64,000 bases of DNA from Anadara kagoshimensis (taxonomy: Eukaryota > Mollusca > Bivalvia > Arcoida > Arcidae): positions 54,214,920 to 54,278,919 of the forward strand of contig CM037861.1 in the NCBI GenBank assembly GCA_021292105.1, read 5' to 3'. A program made the translations under genes and the position numbers. Of this stretch, positions 36,401 to 46,312 are shown piece after piece (the stretch's first letter is position 1; each line of letters opens with the position of its first letter). The notes beneath the pieces are model-generated. The model made no database searches. It was not told the origin of the DNA and saw nothing but the letters and a program-made list of their open reading frames with translations.

Positions 36401-37326
36401 TTGATTTTAAATGCTTCTTTCAAAAGACCCCTATGGTTTGGTATTAAAAGGAGTATGGGATGGAGTGACATAGAGTTACAATGGTGTCCCAAGTTTCCAT
36501 CATGGAAGTTAATGTTTTATTTTCTGTTATCATGCATTTAGTCATATAATTTTGTTTTTTATTTTATTCAGCCTTTGGAGTGATGATTATACTGGCAGTG
36601 ATACGTTTATCTAAGAAGGAGGGTAAAGGTCATCCATCTGTAGCTGACTTCTCAGGAATTCCAAATTTGTTTGGTGTGTGTGTTATTCCTTTATGTGTCA
36701 TCATTCACTTCCATCATTGATACACCCATCAGAAACAAGGACAACTCTATTGGATGATTGGTGGAGACTATATTCTAATTTTAGCATTTTATGCTCTAGT
36801 GTCTTTCACTGGTATTTACGCATTTGCGGAAATCAACGACCTTTACACTTTGAACTTTTTACCTGATGAATGTAATTCAAGTAACTCTATAACAAACATT
36901 GCTTTCTTTCAGTATTTTCTAGCTTTATTCCTGTATTCACTCTCATACAAATTTTCCAATTATTTGTATAACATTAAGAAACAACTTAAAGACTCTTTTT
37001 TACAATCCCGCCAAACCGTATTCATGGTTGGTAGATAGGATATTGTTTCCCTTGTTAGCTATCACACCACCAATTATAATTGCATTTATAACCAATGAAG
37101 TAGAGTTTCTTGTCGGTATTACAGGGTCATATGCTGGAACAGGTATTCATACATATACCAGCACTTCTCGTCTATTTTGGTAGAAAGAAAATTAATCTGT
37201 AGTGGACAGTATTGATAACAAATATTCTTCACCATTTTCGCATACATTTTGGTAGTATTTGTTTGTGTATGGGCTATTATATGCATGATATTTGTAACAG
37301 TTAACCATATTATAACTGGTAAATAA
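22962..37326 (+). CDS. TMEM104: Transmembrane protein 104 (TMEM104), 3' exons frame-broken in this assembly
   Basis: Ten exons: 22962-23018, 23541-23662, 24476-24560, 25173-25239, 25992-26035, 28179-28209, 30196-30295, 32001-32109, 33258-33349 and 36572-37326. The total is about 1.46 kb, near the 496 codons of the human protein. Matching segments in order are NLIVGTGALTMPKAF (exon 2), TFVTEAMALANA (3), IYEITERIELGQLASLFFNK (5-6), LYLYGDLSIYAAAVP (7), CWSS...NAYRIF (8), KTKYLQ (9), and HPSVADFSGIPNLFGV, CHHSLPSL, DYILILAFYALVSFT, WLVDRILFP, VGITGSYAGTGI and SPFSHTFW up to the stop (10). TMEM104 is a multi-pass membrane protein related to amino-acid/auxin-permease-type transporters; its substrate is not established. 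Exons 1-8 are intact. Exon 9 has one frame break (near 33297). Exon 10 has about seven (near 36684, 36750, 36931, 36946, 37150, 37200 and 37253), mostly a single missing base. Protein similarity continues across every break. Confidence 0.93.
23745..24040 (+). mobile_element. tRNA-derived SINE (TMEM104 intron 2)
   Basis: The head has ACATGGCTGAGTAGTCC (A-box-like) and TTGTGGGTTCGAACCTACC (B-box). A body follows with TGAGATGATTTTTTATCTCC, GATGAGGCTCAAAATCGAGG and GCCACCTGTGGCCACT. It lacks an acceptor-stem fold of a real tRNA and continues for over 200 bp, so it is a SINE, not a tRNA gene. Confidence 0.65.
24200..24345. repeat. GATT/ATTC tetranucleotide microsatellite block
   Basis: Alternating runs of GATT and ATTC units with a TGCATGCATGCA insert. 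Intronic in TMEM104. Confidence 0.85.
25349..25509. mobile_element. Partial MITE of the TACTGTAAAGGG family
   Basis: It aligns by eye with the right two thirds of 29011-29243 (CCAGGCGAAAATG, ACATAATATACACC, GTCAGATTTCAGAAATCGCG). It ends AATAATCCCTTTACAGTA. The left end is missing. Confidence 0.65.
25530..25815 (-). mobile_element. tRNA-derived SINE, reverse copy (TMEM104 intron 4)
   Basis: TCTTGGTCAAGAATATTTCA and CTTATATCGAGATGTCATCA match the reverse of the complete SINE at 60159-60503. It ends with TTTGAACTCACAACCTCCCA followed by CATATGAAG, the reverse complement of a tRNA-like B-box and anticodon-loop region. Confidence 0.75.
26990..27340. repeat. (CT)n microsatellite with duplicated spacer
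   Basis: CT runs at about 27033-27064, 27190-27219 and 27297-27340. They are separated by a duplicated unit (GATGTTATGCAGTTCAATCA and GATGTTATGTAGTTCAATCA, each followed by AGACCTCT). The open frame across it is a repeat artefact. Confidence 0.85.
27579..27786. mobile_element. MITE with TACTGTAAATTGGGAAATTT terminal repeats
   Basis: Starts TACTGTAAATTGGGAAATTT and ends AAAAATTTCCCAATCTACAG. The interior is rich in CGCGAAA/TTTCGCG words. Intronic in TMEM104. Distant relative of the TACTGTAAAGGG family. Confidence 0.75.
28435..28735. repeat. (AAT)n microsatellite cluster with inverted TTGAATGATAAGC segments
   Basis: Several AAT/ATA runs surround ATTGAATGATAAGC (about 28478) and its near reverse complement GCTTATCATCCAAT (about 28562). 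Between them is a directly repeated CTACCTACAGTCCCCTGC. Intronic in TMEM104. Confidence 0.75.
29011..29243. mobile_element. MITE with TACTGTAAAGGGG terminal inverted repeats
   Basis: Starts TACTGTAAAGGGGGGAATTT and ends AAAATAATCCCCTTTACAGTA. It has inner inverted CGTGTGGGTAAAATTTTTGC and GCAAAAATTTTACCCACGCG segments. Complete copy, intronic in TMEM104. Confidence 0.8.
29520..29645 (-). mobile_element. SINE 3'-body fragment, reverse
   Basis: GGGGTTTTACATCCCAGTCA, AGAATATTTCACATATATTG and AGCTATAAGTGAAGTGGCAG match the same SINE family in reverse. The tRNA-like head is absent. Confidence 0.6.
29655..30010. mobile_element. Hairpin-headed MITE-like element (TMEM104 intron 6)
   Basis: 29655-29814 is a ~160-bp palindrome with about 65-bp arms. 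The arms carry TTTATAGTGCTATAACTTCC / GGAAGTTATAGCACTATAAA and GCAAAGCAAAC / GTTTGCTTTGC, with a loop rich in CGCG and GCTAGTGC. A ~190-bp body follows, with AATGACGTCACGAGC and GTGACGTCACATT. It finishes near 30005 with TATAGTCCTATAACTTCATT, a diverged copy of one arm. A degenerate relative lies at 44640-44880. Confidence 0.7.
31745..31965 (-). mobile_element. tRNA-derived SINE, reverse copy (TMEM104 intron 7)
   Basis: Starts AATGGAGTTTTACACCACAG and ends GACCGCTTAGCCACTTAGGC, the reverse of a leucine-tRNA-like head (CTAAGTGGCTAAGCGGTC). Body diverged. Confidence 0.65.
32127..32168. repeat. (AC)n microsatellite
   Basis: Uninterrupted CA dinucleotides starting 18 bp after the end of TMEM104 exon 8. 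Confidence 0.95.
33079..33154. repeat. (TA)n microsatellite
   Basis: TA repeats with two short interruptions, about 100 bp before TMEM104 exon 9. Confidence 0.95.
33432..33468. repeat. (GT)n microsatellite
   Basis: GT dinucleotides that form the start of the segment duplicated on the two sides of the Helitron-like element (33428-33519 and 36250-36326). Confidence 0.95.
33520..36239 (+). mobile_element. Helitron-like/HINE-type element with ~9 internal tandem repeats, copy 1
   Basis: The 5' end has GCTCCCTGAGCCAAGGCTCA, a diverged hairpin, followed by a CGTCCGTCGTG minisatellite (33563-33615). About 34700-35990 holds about nine ~143-bp units, each with TTTTTGTATAGGCATGTATA, TAGGTATTGGCC and TTCAAAGGTCAAGGTCA. 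The 3' end is GTGAGCGTTAAGGCCCATGG, then GCCTCTTGTT, with a GGCCCATGGGCC palindrome. Copies 2 and 3 are at 56731-58119 and 63236-64000+. The ends and tandem core fit non-autonomous Helentron-type elements described in bivalves; no coding capacity. Copy 1 is interrupted by another element at 33932-34498. In TMEM104 intron 9. Confidence 0.7.
33932..34498. mobile_element. Hairpin-headed MITE-like element nested in the Helitron-like copy
   Basis: 33932-34094 is a palindrome with arms containing GACCGATACCGGTTGATCTC / GAGATCAACCGGTATCGGTC and a GAGGCTCTGCCGAG loop. A ~400-bp body then starts ATTTCTCGTACC and ends GGTACGAGAAAT (34487-34498), so body and palindrome share an end. The inner hairpin GACAGAAAAATCT / AGATTTTTCTGTC lies near the right end. 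Comparison with 63610-63640 shows that the host element continues directly on both sides, so this is an insertion. A reverse copy is at 38081-38625. Confidence 0.75.
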
Positions 37327-37522
37327 GATATTTCAAAACCAACATTATACTTACTGTCTCTGTCAAATATGGGAATTTTGGTGTTCATTTTATTTTCGCA
37401 TGTATTTTTGAAAGTAATTTTAGTGAATATTTTTTTTTAATTCACTTACATTTGCTCTCAGACTGACCATCATAGGACAACAAATACAACATGCTAATAC
37501 ATTGAAATCAGTATTCTCATGA

Positions 37523-37528
37523 AATAAA
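37523..37528 (+). terminator. Candidate TMEM104 polyadenylation signal AATAAA
   Basis: First AATAAA on the plus strand noticed downstream of the TMEM104 stop (37324-37326). The position is plausible for a short 3' UTR. No transcript evidence. Confidence 0.4.
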
Positions 37529-37559
37529 TGGACGGGAAAATTTCCGGATTTACAGTGCA

Positions 37560-38075
37560 TATATACTGTAAAAGGGGAAATTATTGCATAAGCTATTTTT
37601 TGTACGAAACATCATTTCAAGATATTTTTGGTATTCTCTGATAGTCGGTGCCAGTACAAGTAAATTACAAATGAAGTCTTTGTACTCTTGTTAATTTAAG
37701 CTCAAATAAAACAAAAAAATTAGATTTGTAGCATGCATGGTTTCACAGATGTTTTGTCTTTGCCCAAGACTACATAGAAAAGGAGAAAGATTTATTGCTC
37801 ATGTTAGCTGCTTTCCAAAATCAAAATAAAGGAAATTTGAGTCACATAATCACTTGAAGTAGAGTAGTCTGCAATAGCTTTGTTTTTTATCAAATTAATT
37901 TCATAAAAAATATTAGGAAAAATATATTTTAGGTAAAAGATGTCTGTAAAAATAACAGGAGCTATTTACATATGCATTTCTTATTGAATATTTTGTCAAG
38001 AAGGGGACATAAAATTGTCATTTCTCTGTTGAAGGTTCATGGGTTTCCTCAGGTACTCCAGTTTAGTAAACCTTT
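37560..38075. other. Intergenic DNA with a solitary MITE end
   Basis: TACTGTAAAAGGGGAAATTA near 37564 is a lone left end of the TACTGTAAAGGG MITE family. Nothing else recognised. Confidence 0.4.
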
Positions 38076-38080
38076 CCATA

Positions 38081-38625
38081 ATTTCATACCTCAGACAGAA
38101 AAATCTCAAGCGCACACCTGTGCTAGATTTTTCTGTCTTGTCCAGTTTGTCTGGTACTGCCTCACACGACAATTGAACAATCAGGCATTGACTTGACGTC
38201 ATCAAAACAAAGTGGTTCTTTGTTTATTTTTCAAATATATGTTTTATTTTACTTTTTATTCAAAATATTTCATTATCAGAGCTACTTTGTATTTGCATTG
38301 AATACAAATCGTTGATATTTTAAAATTTTGAAGAGTTGTCGATGGGATTATTTCCAAAGGGCGGATTTGTACAATGCATTAGGTGCCCAGAGGAATGCAA
38401 AAGGCCCCATGAGGGTATGTGTTTTGTTTTGTATGTATCACAGTTATAACACTTTAATGGTACAAGAAATAAAATCTCTCACCTATTTGTGACTGATACT
38501 GGATGATCTCAGTCGAGGGTGATGTGATGTAACATATCCCAATCGAGGCTTTGCCGAGATTGGGATATGTTTCATCACATCATCCCGAGACTGAGATCAA
38601 CCCATATCGGTGACATATTCTATTA
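38081..38625. mobile_element. Hairpin-headed MITE-like element, reverse copy
   Basis: Inverted relative to 33932-34498: ATTTCATACC end, GACAGAAAAATCT and AGATTTTTCTGTC hairpin, TTGACGTCATCAAAAC, the GGTACAAGAAAT junction near 38460, and then a palindrome (38470-38625) with GATGATCTCAGTCGAGG and GATTGGGATATGTT arms. Both copies keep the palindrome on the same side of the body, so palindrome plus body is one mobile unit. Confidence 0.75.
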
Positions 38626-38629
38626 ATCT

Positions 38630-39725
38630 TGACTGGGAGGTAAACACTCCAATGCTCCAGTTTCCTCTACCTTACCATAATGTTGACCATAACTCCACCC
38701 TTATAGAAAGTGATATTGTTATAATAATGTTATATGTTGATATTCCTATGCATTGTATTTCTTAAAATGTTGGTCTCTTAAAATGAACAAGTTATCAAGT
38801 GCTTATTTTACAAGTGACTTTTAAGGGTTGTAATTTGTTTAAACACAGTCTTTGTTATTATGCTTTTGGTGCATAAATTCCTGTTCATTCATAAATTCAT
38901 AAATGATGTTAGACACAATTAGGCAAGATTTATGCTTCAAGTAGGCATAAAGTACTAATTTCATTTTGCTTAATTAGATCATTAAAAAGGAAACATGACT
39001 TGTATAATAATGGGGATTTACTAGTATACCATGTAATACCTGATAAGTTTTGTGTATAACATTTTGAACTGTTACTGTTACTACTGGCCTTGGAGAACAT
39101 TTATTTAACATATTACCTCAATAACATTATATTTACATTTTCATATCAATTTGCACTTTCTATTACCAATAAAAGTAATTTTTCTACACTAAAAGTGTAA
39201 CATATCCACTGGTAGGTTTATGAATCCCATTTTCAAACAAAAATTATATTTTGTGTTCTATTAGAATAGACAATACTTATTTTGTAATTACTTTGTGTTC
39301 AAATCATTTGAATGGGGTACAATTAATTTTATTATACATTATATATTTATTTCTATGCCTGTGATATTTATGTTGTGACTATATATGTGTATAGATATAT
39401 ATACCATGTATACATTATACAATACATACTGCATGCACAAAATGACAAAATTGTTTATCTTTTATTATGCCATTATGTAGACATTTGCATGTTCTTTTCT
39501 TTGCTATAGACAGTCATATAAATGAACTATTTTGTTCAACATATTCTTTATTTATTAATTTGTTTATGCCACCCCACAGTGGCAAACAGTTTTGGGGCAA
39601 ATTAATTTAGCCAATCTGTCTGTTTATCATAGCGGTACATGGTTTGTTAGACTATCTACTTCATAATGTACATTTTAGTATTATGTATGAACACATGATA
39701 GAGATGTGTAATGACAAAGTTAAAA
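38630..39725. other. AT-rich intergenic DNA, nothing recognised
   Basis: No conserved exon, no clear repeat ends and no tandem structure noticed. Confidence 0.4.
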
Positions 39726-39729
39726 TATT

Positions 39730-40085
39730 GTTGTTAGAGATAAGTCTGATTATATCTTACTCATTGTTGACCAAGCGGTATTGCAAGCCTGTGCTTATCT
39801 CTTATAGAGAGTTTTATGGCCGTCATCACAGTATTGTTGATAAGTTTGATGTCTCTGTGTCCAGGATTGCCCTGGATATATTTGATGTCTCATATTTCCA
39901 TTTTCCTTTCACAATTTTGATTACACAGGTGGCGGGTGTGGCTAGCTAAACAGGAGGTGCTTACCCTTCCGGAGCATCCTGCCTCACTTCCCTGGTGGAA
40001 TTTCATATCTGTCTAATCTGTCTTGTCAGTTCTAAACTTTTATACTTTGCTTCTGGGTTGTGATTTGCCCGGATTGTTATGTTTG
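39730..40085 (+). pseudogene. LINE reverse-transcriptase tail fragment
   Basis: This is the plus-strand copy of the LINE-tail family. A frame around 39770-39950 reads FYGRHHSIVDKFDVSVSR, matching KKFNGRHHSIIDFVSLSP in the minus-strand copy 43172-43600. The family's 3' region follows: GGTGGCGGGTGTGGCTAGCT, GCTTACCCTTCCGGAGCATC, and CTTCTGGGTTGTGATTTGCC near 40050-40070. Confidence 0.65.
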
Positions 40086-40854
40086 ATTTTGATTATTATT
40101 CTTCCCTTAAAAGGAAAAATCCATTTGAAAAAAATGGAAATTTTCTAAATTGTATACATACATGTGCAAATAAACAAAACTACATAAGTAGAGTACTAGA
40201 TTATTAGTATTTTGATAAAGCCTTTATATTAGATTGTAGGCAAGATGGAGTACATTCCTTGTCTACCTATCTTCTCTTTCGTACATTTGAGTGCATTAAT
40301 ATTTGATCGGATGTTCAAGGTTACTTTGGATTTGAATTTTACGTGTTTAACTGGAAAGCTAGTTTAAAGGTTTTGCTTTGCTTTGGGATTGTGTTTAAGA
40401 CCTGGATTGATATGTTTGTTTTTGACTGAAATTAAAATTAAACAAAATCTTGATCAGACACACTGAATTCTATACAAAATTCTTTAATGTTAGATAAACA
40501 TATTTCGATGGATTCACACATATAATTACTAGTAAACAGATTTGAAATTTTAACTCACTTGAACTGAAAACTCAAGATTATCTGAATCGTGTGTCATGCT
40601 TAAACCTTATATTTTAATCTTTTTCTCCAAAGTTACTGGACCAGATTTGATGATATTTGAAAACTATCGTCTATGTATCATTATTTTATTTTTTTGAAGT
40701 GAAGGGCTTACAGATTTGCACAAATAAAGTAGTAGTGTCCCTTTTAGGGTCCAATAAGTTGGTAAATAGTGAAACATATGGCATAATTAGGACATCTAGT
40801 TTCAGATTTGTACAATCTGGCGTCATAACCAGGTTCTACGAGAGATGGCAGATA

Positions 40855-41395
40855 CAATAGAGAAAGAGCGGAAAAACAAGGGAAAACACACAAAGATAAA
40901 ACAGTAGAATCCAGTTTGTGAAGGAAAGTGAAACAGTGAAGAGAAGAGCAAATGAAAAGTTTGGAATACTGGACCAGGCAGATGACTAGAAGATGGTTGT
41001 AGACCTTGACAAGAAACTGGCTTCCCCGAGATAATTTCAACCAATCTCGGGCCTGATATGGTATTGTGGTCACCAGGGACAAAAAAGATCATTGTATTAG
41101 AGCTGACAGGTCCAAGGGAGGAAAGATGTGCTAAACCCCACGAGAAGAAGAAGGCAAAGTATAATACATTGCTGATGGAGAGCAGAGAGAAGTGGTGGCA
41201 GACCTGGAACTATCCAGTAGAGGTTGGATGTAGAGGCTTTACAGCACAATCAGTTTGGAGAATGTTATCTGGGTTAGGAGTCACAGGAAGAAGTAGGCGA
41301 GCAGCAGTCCAGAAGATAGCCCAAGCAGCAGAAAGATCGTCAGGCTGGATACCCACCACCAACGCGCAGTGACTGATCACCACTGTGGATCCCCA
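40855..41395 (+). pseudogene. Decayed retroelement ORF, C-terminal part
   Basis: Pieces in two frames read FVKEGETVKRRANEKFGIL and KMVVDLDKKL (before 41040), then, in the frame 41058-41372, LELTGPREERC...KKAKY, PVEVGCRGFTAQSVWRMLSG and LGVTGRSRRAAVQKIAQAAE. This LELTxPxEER / VEVGCRGF pattern is the familiar C-terminal segment of retroelement-encoded polymerase-type proteins in aquatic invertebrates. Stops and frame changes near 40990 and 41025 show it is dead. The element's subclass is uncertain. Confidence 0.6.
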
Positions 41396-41880
41396 TCCTG
41401 AAGGTGTATCGAGCTAGGGGTCGAAACACGTACACAATAAGGGATGGCCTCGGCTGAGGACGTTGGCGGTGCAGCAGCAGTACCATCACAGCTGTATGTA
41501 AGTTATAGTTGTAGAGCCTAAAATGGGGAAAAAGCAAGGCGCTTAAGAGATGGGTTTTTAAAATTACTTATTTGTCTATGTATCTGCAATGATCTGGACA
41601 ACTCCCCTTTTTGTAAAGACGTATATATATTTAAATATTGTTAGTATTGATACAACAATCATTTTGATATATATAGATGAAGGCCATAATTATCTGGAAA
41701 ACTAAAACGTTTTATATACCAATTTATATAAGAATATTGTAGGGATTGATACAGTGGTAATTTTGGTACACAGATGGCGGTCAAGGTCCCACATGACAAC
41801 GAACACTGAAATGGGAATCTATAAACTTTGTGTATAGGCAAGTATAGTAGAATATTGTTGTTTTTGACACTACGGTCATT

Positions 41881-42140
41881 ATATCCCCTCGCAAACTAGT
41901 TTGAGGGAGCTATATATACTAATCACGTCAATCTGTCCATCTGTCCGTCTGTCCGTGTAAAATCGTGCCGGGCCATATCTCATAGGTGCTTTGGACGACT
42001 GCCATAAAACTTCACACGAATAACTAATCTTGATGATCCCTTAAAACAAGGTCCTATCGTTAAGGTCTAGGTCGCGGGGGTATTCGGCTCTCAAGAGAGA
42101 TAGTTCTAATACAGACAAAAGTCATGGTTTTACAGGTCAA
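41881..42140. repeat. Dispersed repeat with CTGTCCGTCTGTCCG core
   Basis: Begins ATATCCCCTCGCAAACTAGT, with a TTTGAGGGAGCTATATATAC segment and then CTGTCCATCTGTCCGTCTG and TAAAATCGTGCCGGGCCATA. This resembles the 5' architecture of the Helitron-like copies (short hairpin, then a GTCC/GTCY minisatellite, then an AACTACTGGGCC-like segment). It is a different family and truncated. Confidence 0.5.
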
Positions 42141-42189
42141 GGTCACAGAAACAAGAATGCAGAGTTATTTTACGTTGTTTTGTGTACTC

Positions 42190-43080
42190 TGCTCGGGTCA
42201 CTGGGCATTGAAACAACTACGATTTAATTCTATTTAATTAAATATCTAATTCTGTATTACTGTATTTATCACTGGATAGCTATGACTTTTAATCATAATA
42301 TACACGTGTGTACACATAATTGATTGACTCATTCTTAGGAAAGTAAAATGATTACTACAAGTGCTTTGCGACAGGTTTATGTAATATATATAGACGAACT
42401 CACTCAATTAACAGCTGTTAATGTTTGGTCATTAGACTGGTCATTAAAGCTGAAACCTTGCTACAGAAAAGATTTAGTATGTAAAATCTAAATTTTTCCT
42501 TAAAGTAACTTGGAATTGGAAGCTGTATATTTCGGTATTAGGAGACAAAATGCACTGTTCATGTTGGTTCTCTCTCATGTTTTGTTGGTCGTGCTAAACG
42601 TTGGTGTACAGAAAGTCGTTATGAAGAGGATTATCTGTATATGCTAAACAAATATAAATATAACAATATAATTAAACCTAGAGCATCTGACGAAAATCAA
42701 AACTTGCATCTGAAATTTTAATAGACCAAAATGCAACTTTAGACATTTGGCTAGGAAAGTTGTATTCAACATAATTAAACAAAATAAGTTCAGAACGCAA
42801 TTCCTCTCATTGGAAAAATTCATCGATCTCTTGTCTAACGGTGCTTTTTTATCTTCACATGATTGTTCAATTATTTAGAGGAACTCATATATGTGAAAAA
42901 TTAAACCATATGAATTTTATGCATTGCCCATCATTCATACTATCAAATATCGAGTTTAATTGCTTCAAACTTAAGTTAGTCGAAACATACACATTCCATG
43001 GTTTAATTATAAGAAATTATATTTTATATAGTTTAAATCAAATATGCACAATTGATTTGATGTTAAATCTAAAATCAAAA
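42190..43080. other. AT-rich intergenic DNA, nothing recognised
   Basis: The open frame at 42841-43137 has AT-driven composition and no family resemblance. The sequence around 42560-42640 (TTTTGTTGGTCGTGCTAAACG) is less AT-rich and may be an old element fragment. Confidence 0.35.
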
Positions 43081-43089
43081 ACAAACATA

Positions 43090-43612
43090 CTTACCCATGT
43101 CCGAATCATATTCAAGAAGAAAAGTAAACAATTTTGAAATGACAAGTCAGGTTAGACACGTGAACTTCACGTTAAGGCCGGGTGCTCCAGAAGGATAAGC
43201 ACCCCCTATTTAGCTGGTTACACCCGCCACGTGTGTAATCAAAATTATGTGAAAGTAACATGGAACTATGAGACGTCAAATATATCCAGGACAATCCTGG
43301 ACTAAGAGACACAAAATCAATAATACTGTGATGACGGCCATTAAACTTTTTGAGGGCCTTCATACACTTAGGCTTGCAATATCCCTGAGTCAACAATTTA
43401 TTTGCAAGCAGCATGCTCCGTTGTACAAGATCCCTGTAGTGGGAACAAGCTCTACTATAGCGTATTAATTGGGAAACAAATACACCATAAGCAGGAGAAG
43501 CAGGTATATTGCTGCATAGAAAAGGAAAGTTTACTATAGAAAAATTGAAGTTATCGCGTTTGTCATAAAGTTTCAAATGTAATCTTTTGTGGGGCGTCAT
43601 AATTCAGGTATA
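43090..43612 (-). pseudogene. LINE reverse-transcriptase C-terminal tail, longest copy
   Basis: The minus-strand frame 43600-43172 (about 142 codons) contains NFPFLCSNIPASPAYGVFVS, QLIRYSRACSHYRDLVQRS, LLTQGYCKPKCMKALKKF and NGRHHSIIDF. The IP-x-x-PAYGV-x-SQLIRYSRA / KKFxGRHH pattern is the conserved C-terminal end of a reverse-transcriptase ORF carried by LINE-like elements in molluscs and cnidarians. The rest of the RT and the endonuclease are missing, so this is a 5'-truncated copy. After about codon 92 the frame runs into 3' non-coding sequence shared by all copies (TAAGCACCCCCTATTTAGCT and others). Confidence 0.75.
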
Positions 43613-43614
43613 CG

Positions 43615-43850
43615 TCAAAAACAAACATACTAATCCATGTCCGAATCACAACCCAGAAGCAAAGTAAAAACTTTGGAACTGACAAGTTAGGTTAGACACG
43701 TGAACCTCCACCATGGTAGTGAGGCCGGGTGCTCCGGAAGGGTAAGCACCTCTTGTTTAGCTAGCTACACCCGCCACGTGGGAAATCAAAATTGTGTGAA
43801 AGTAACATGGAACTATGAGACGTCAAATATATCCAGAACAATCCTTTTAG
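43615..43850 (-). mobile_element. Second LINE tail fragment, directly abutting the first
   Basis: AAACAAACATACTAATCCATGTCCG, GAGGCCGGGTGCTCCGGAAG and CGTCAAATATATCCAG repeat the 3' part of 43090-43612 in the same orientation, starting 3 bp after it ends. It looks like a tandem or repeated insertion of truncated copies. Confidence 0.7.
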
Positions 43851-43859
43851 ATTAAATGT

Positions 43860-44630
43860 ATTGATAAGAAACTGTTTTAAATAATTATCAACAATATGCT
43901 GTTTAATAAAAATGAAATCACACCAGGAAATAAATAAATAAATAAATATGCATAATCATGTAATACATCACCTCTTGTTTCTATATTAAAATGCTTGAAT
44001 ACTAATAGCAAATTATTTAAATATTTAATGAATAATTTAACACAGACTTCCTTGTTTTCAAATCATATATAAATGTATCGTCATAAACAAGTCTAATCAA
44101 GTTACTAGGTTCGAATAGCAGCGATAAAAAGTAAGTAGAATATTTTCATCATAACTTTTCTTTGTTACAAAACAAGTATTTTTACAAAACTTAAAATAAA
44201 CTTTGTTATCTTTGTTGTTCATGACGATTAAATTTCGTTATTTTTATGGAATAGTTTATTCAGTTTCAATGAAATTATTTTTTACCTATGCCCTCAAAAT
44301 GATTTATAATAAAACAACACCATTCCGCAAAATTTATTACGAACGATTATATTACTATTATGTAAAAATATGGTTTCACAATTTTCGTCTAAGCTCTACT
44401 GATGAGGAATTCTGAAATGAACGTCTAGTGCTGTAAAATTAACAGTGGTAAAACCGTATAATATGTATTATGTACAAATAATACACGTAACGCTCTTATG
44501 AACATACGTGTGACATGCTTTTGCTCTTTCAGAGAGTTGAATGTATTTTGTACTCATTGATGATTTGCATTTCTTTAAAGATTGAATCAGGGGAATAAAT
44601 GGAACCGAGACAATCGCGAAATGCAAATAT
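43860..44630. other. AT-rich intergenic DNA, nothing recognised
   Basis: A short AATA run lies near 43927. The frame 44203-44415 is AT-rich and unconvincing. Confidence 0.4.
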
Positions 44631-44639
44631 TACCATTAA

Positions 44640-44880
44640 AGTTTCAAGCAATGACGTTTATTTTACCATTGAACTGTCTATAGTGTTAAAACTGTCATTG
44701 CTTTGGAAAGTAAACTAAATAACGCGCGCTAATGCGTTATGATTATTATATTTACATCAATATTTACTTTAAAACTCTGTTGTGTACGACATGCATTTCC
44801 ATTCGCTGAAACAGCCAATCAATGACGTCACGCGTAATTGCACAGCCAAGAGATGAGTGACAAAGTATTGTATCCATTCC
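44640..44880. mobile_element. Degenerate relative of the 29655-30010 hairpin element
   Basis: ACCATTGAACTGTCTATAGT, AACGCGCGCTAATGCGTTAT, TTGTGTACGACATGCATTTC and CAATCAATGACGTCACGCG occur in the same order as in 29655-29960. The palindrome is no longer intact. Confidence 0.6.
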
Positions 44881-44884
44881 ACAT

Positions 44885-45840
44885 GGTATGAAATGCTTTG
44901 TTTTGAAAGTTTTTGAAATATTTTGATTTTTAAAAAAAGCAACGGGGTTACTTTTTCGAAATTGGGTTAACTTCTTAAGTCTACATGCAGGTATGATTAA
45001 GGCGTGAATATCAATAGTTTAGAACATGGGATCCAAAACTGGTGTTTCTTTTCTTGGATAACTGTTTAGTAAATTTTCGCTCTAAATACAGAGATTAATA
45101 CAATCATTAAAATTTTTTATTTTTATTATTTATTTTTAAACACACATTATTGTGGTAATTTGATGAGAAACCAAAATAAAATGATATGTTTAGCTATAGA
45201 CTGTGAGTATAAAAAAGACGAACAATAGTGGATTTTCTTGGTGTATGTCTACCAACTATCAGTTTCTGTAACGTTTTAAATTTTGTAAGTTATTTGAACG
45301 CATTTAAGTTAATACAATGGTACTAGTATATTATTCTCGGACAAGCAATTTTGAAGAAGTTTGTCAAATGTGGTAAATTTTAAGCATATGAAAAACTATC
45401 GAATTTTATTATGTAGTATCTGTATTGTAGTAGTTTTTAAAAAAGACAACAGCTTTTTAATATTGAACTGTGACGCTTTTTAAAAAGTGTATACTATTTT
45501 AAATGTACTGTACATTTAATGCTATTTTTATGTTTTTTAACTATAGCATAATTATTTGTTTTAATATGTATTAAATAATAAAAATGTCTCATAAGTCAGA
45601 AATGGCTGGGCATTAATACTTTTAGTAAGAAATCTTTTCCATTTTTATGTATGTATTAATTAGATGTGTATTAATGTGTGACACTATAATAAAATAACTT
45701 GTTATTATTTATTATTATTATCATTACTATTTTTGTAGTGTAATTGACGTTTAGTTATACTTATAACTAAAGACCATTTAGTGAACTACAAATGAATATA
45801 TGTTTCAGTTGCAATTTCTTTCTTCATTGCTAGCAGTAGT
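44885..45840. other. AT-rich intergenic DNA, nothing recognised
   Basis: No gene or repeat end recognised between the degenerate hairpin element and the TTAA-flanked element. Confidence 0.4.
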
Positions 45841-46312
45841 GGCTTAAAGGTCACCGGTCACCAAACACCGAATTGTTTTAGTATTATTTTCCAAAAGATT
45901 ACATCATAAAAAGTCGATTTAGCCACAAATAACATTTTTTAATCATTTCTGTCCTTTTCTACAGCGAAAATTAAAGTCCTGAAACTGTTGAAACACAGTG
46001 TTATCTCCCTTTGGTAGTAAAACGGCACAAAACCGGAAGTGACGCAGAAGGTGTTATCTCAGCTATTAAGTAAATGAAGCTTGTTAGTGAACTGCATTTA
46101 TTACCCAGATTTATCAGAAATAACTTCTAGTGATTTTTATATATTTATTTTTTAGCATTGGGTATTTCAGTTTCCTTCAGCAGAAAAAAAATAAACATAA
46201 TAATAAGAAATAAATTAAGAAAGAAAAAAACTATATTGTGTTTGCTCTAAGTATGATATACTATTACTAATACTTTACAAAACATAATTTTACATTTCTT
46301 TTGAAATTTATT

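Noticed and set aside
36754-37038. Separate small membrane-protein gene
   Set aside because: It is one of several frame pieces of TMEM104 exon 10; homology continues on both sides in other frames.
44203-44415. 70-codon open frame with Tyr/Phe-rich composition
   Set aside because: AT-rich by-product with no conserved pattern.
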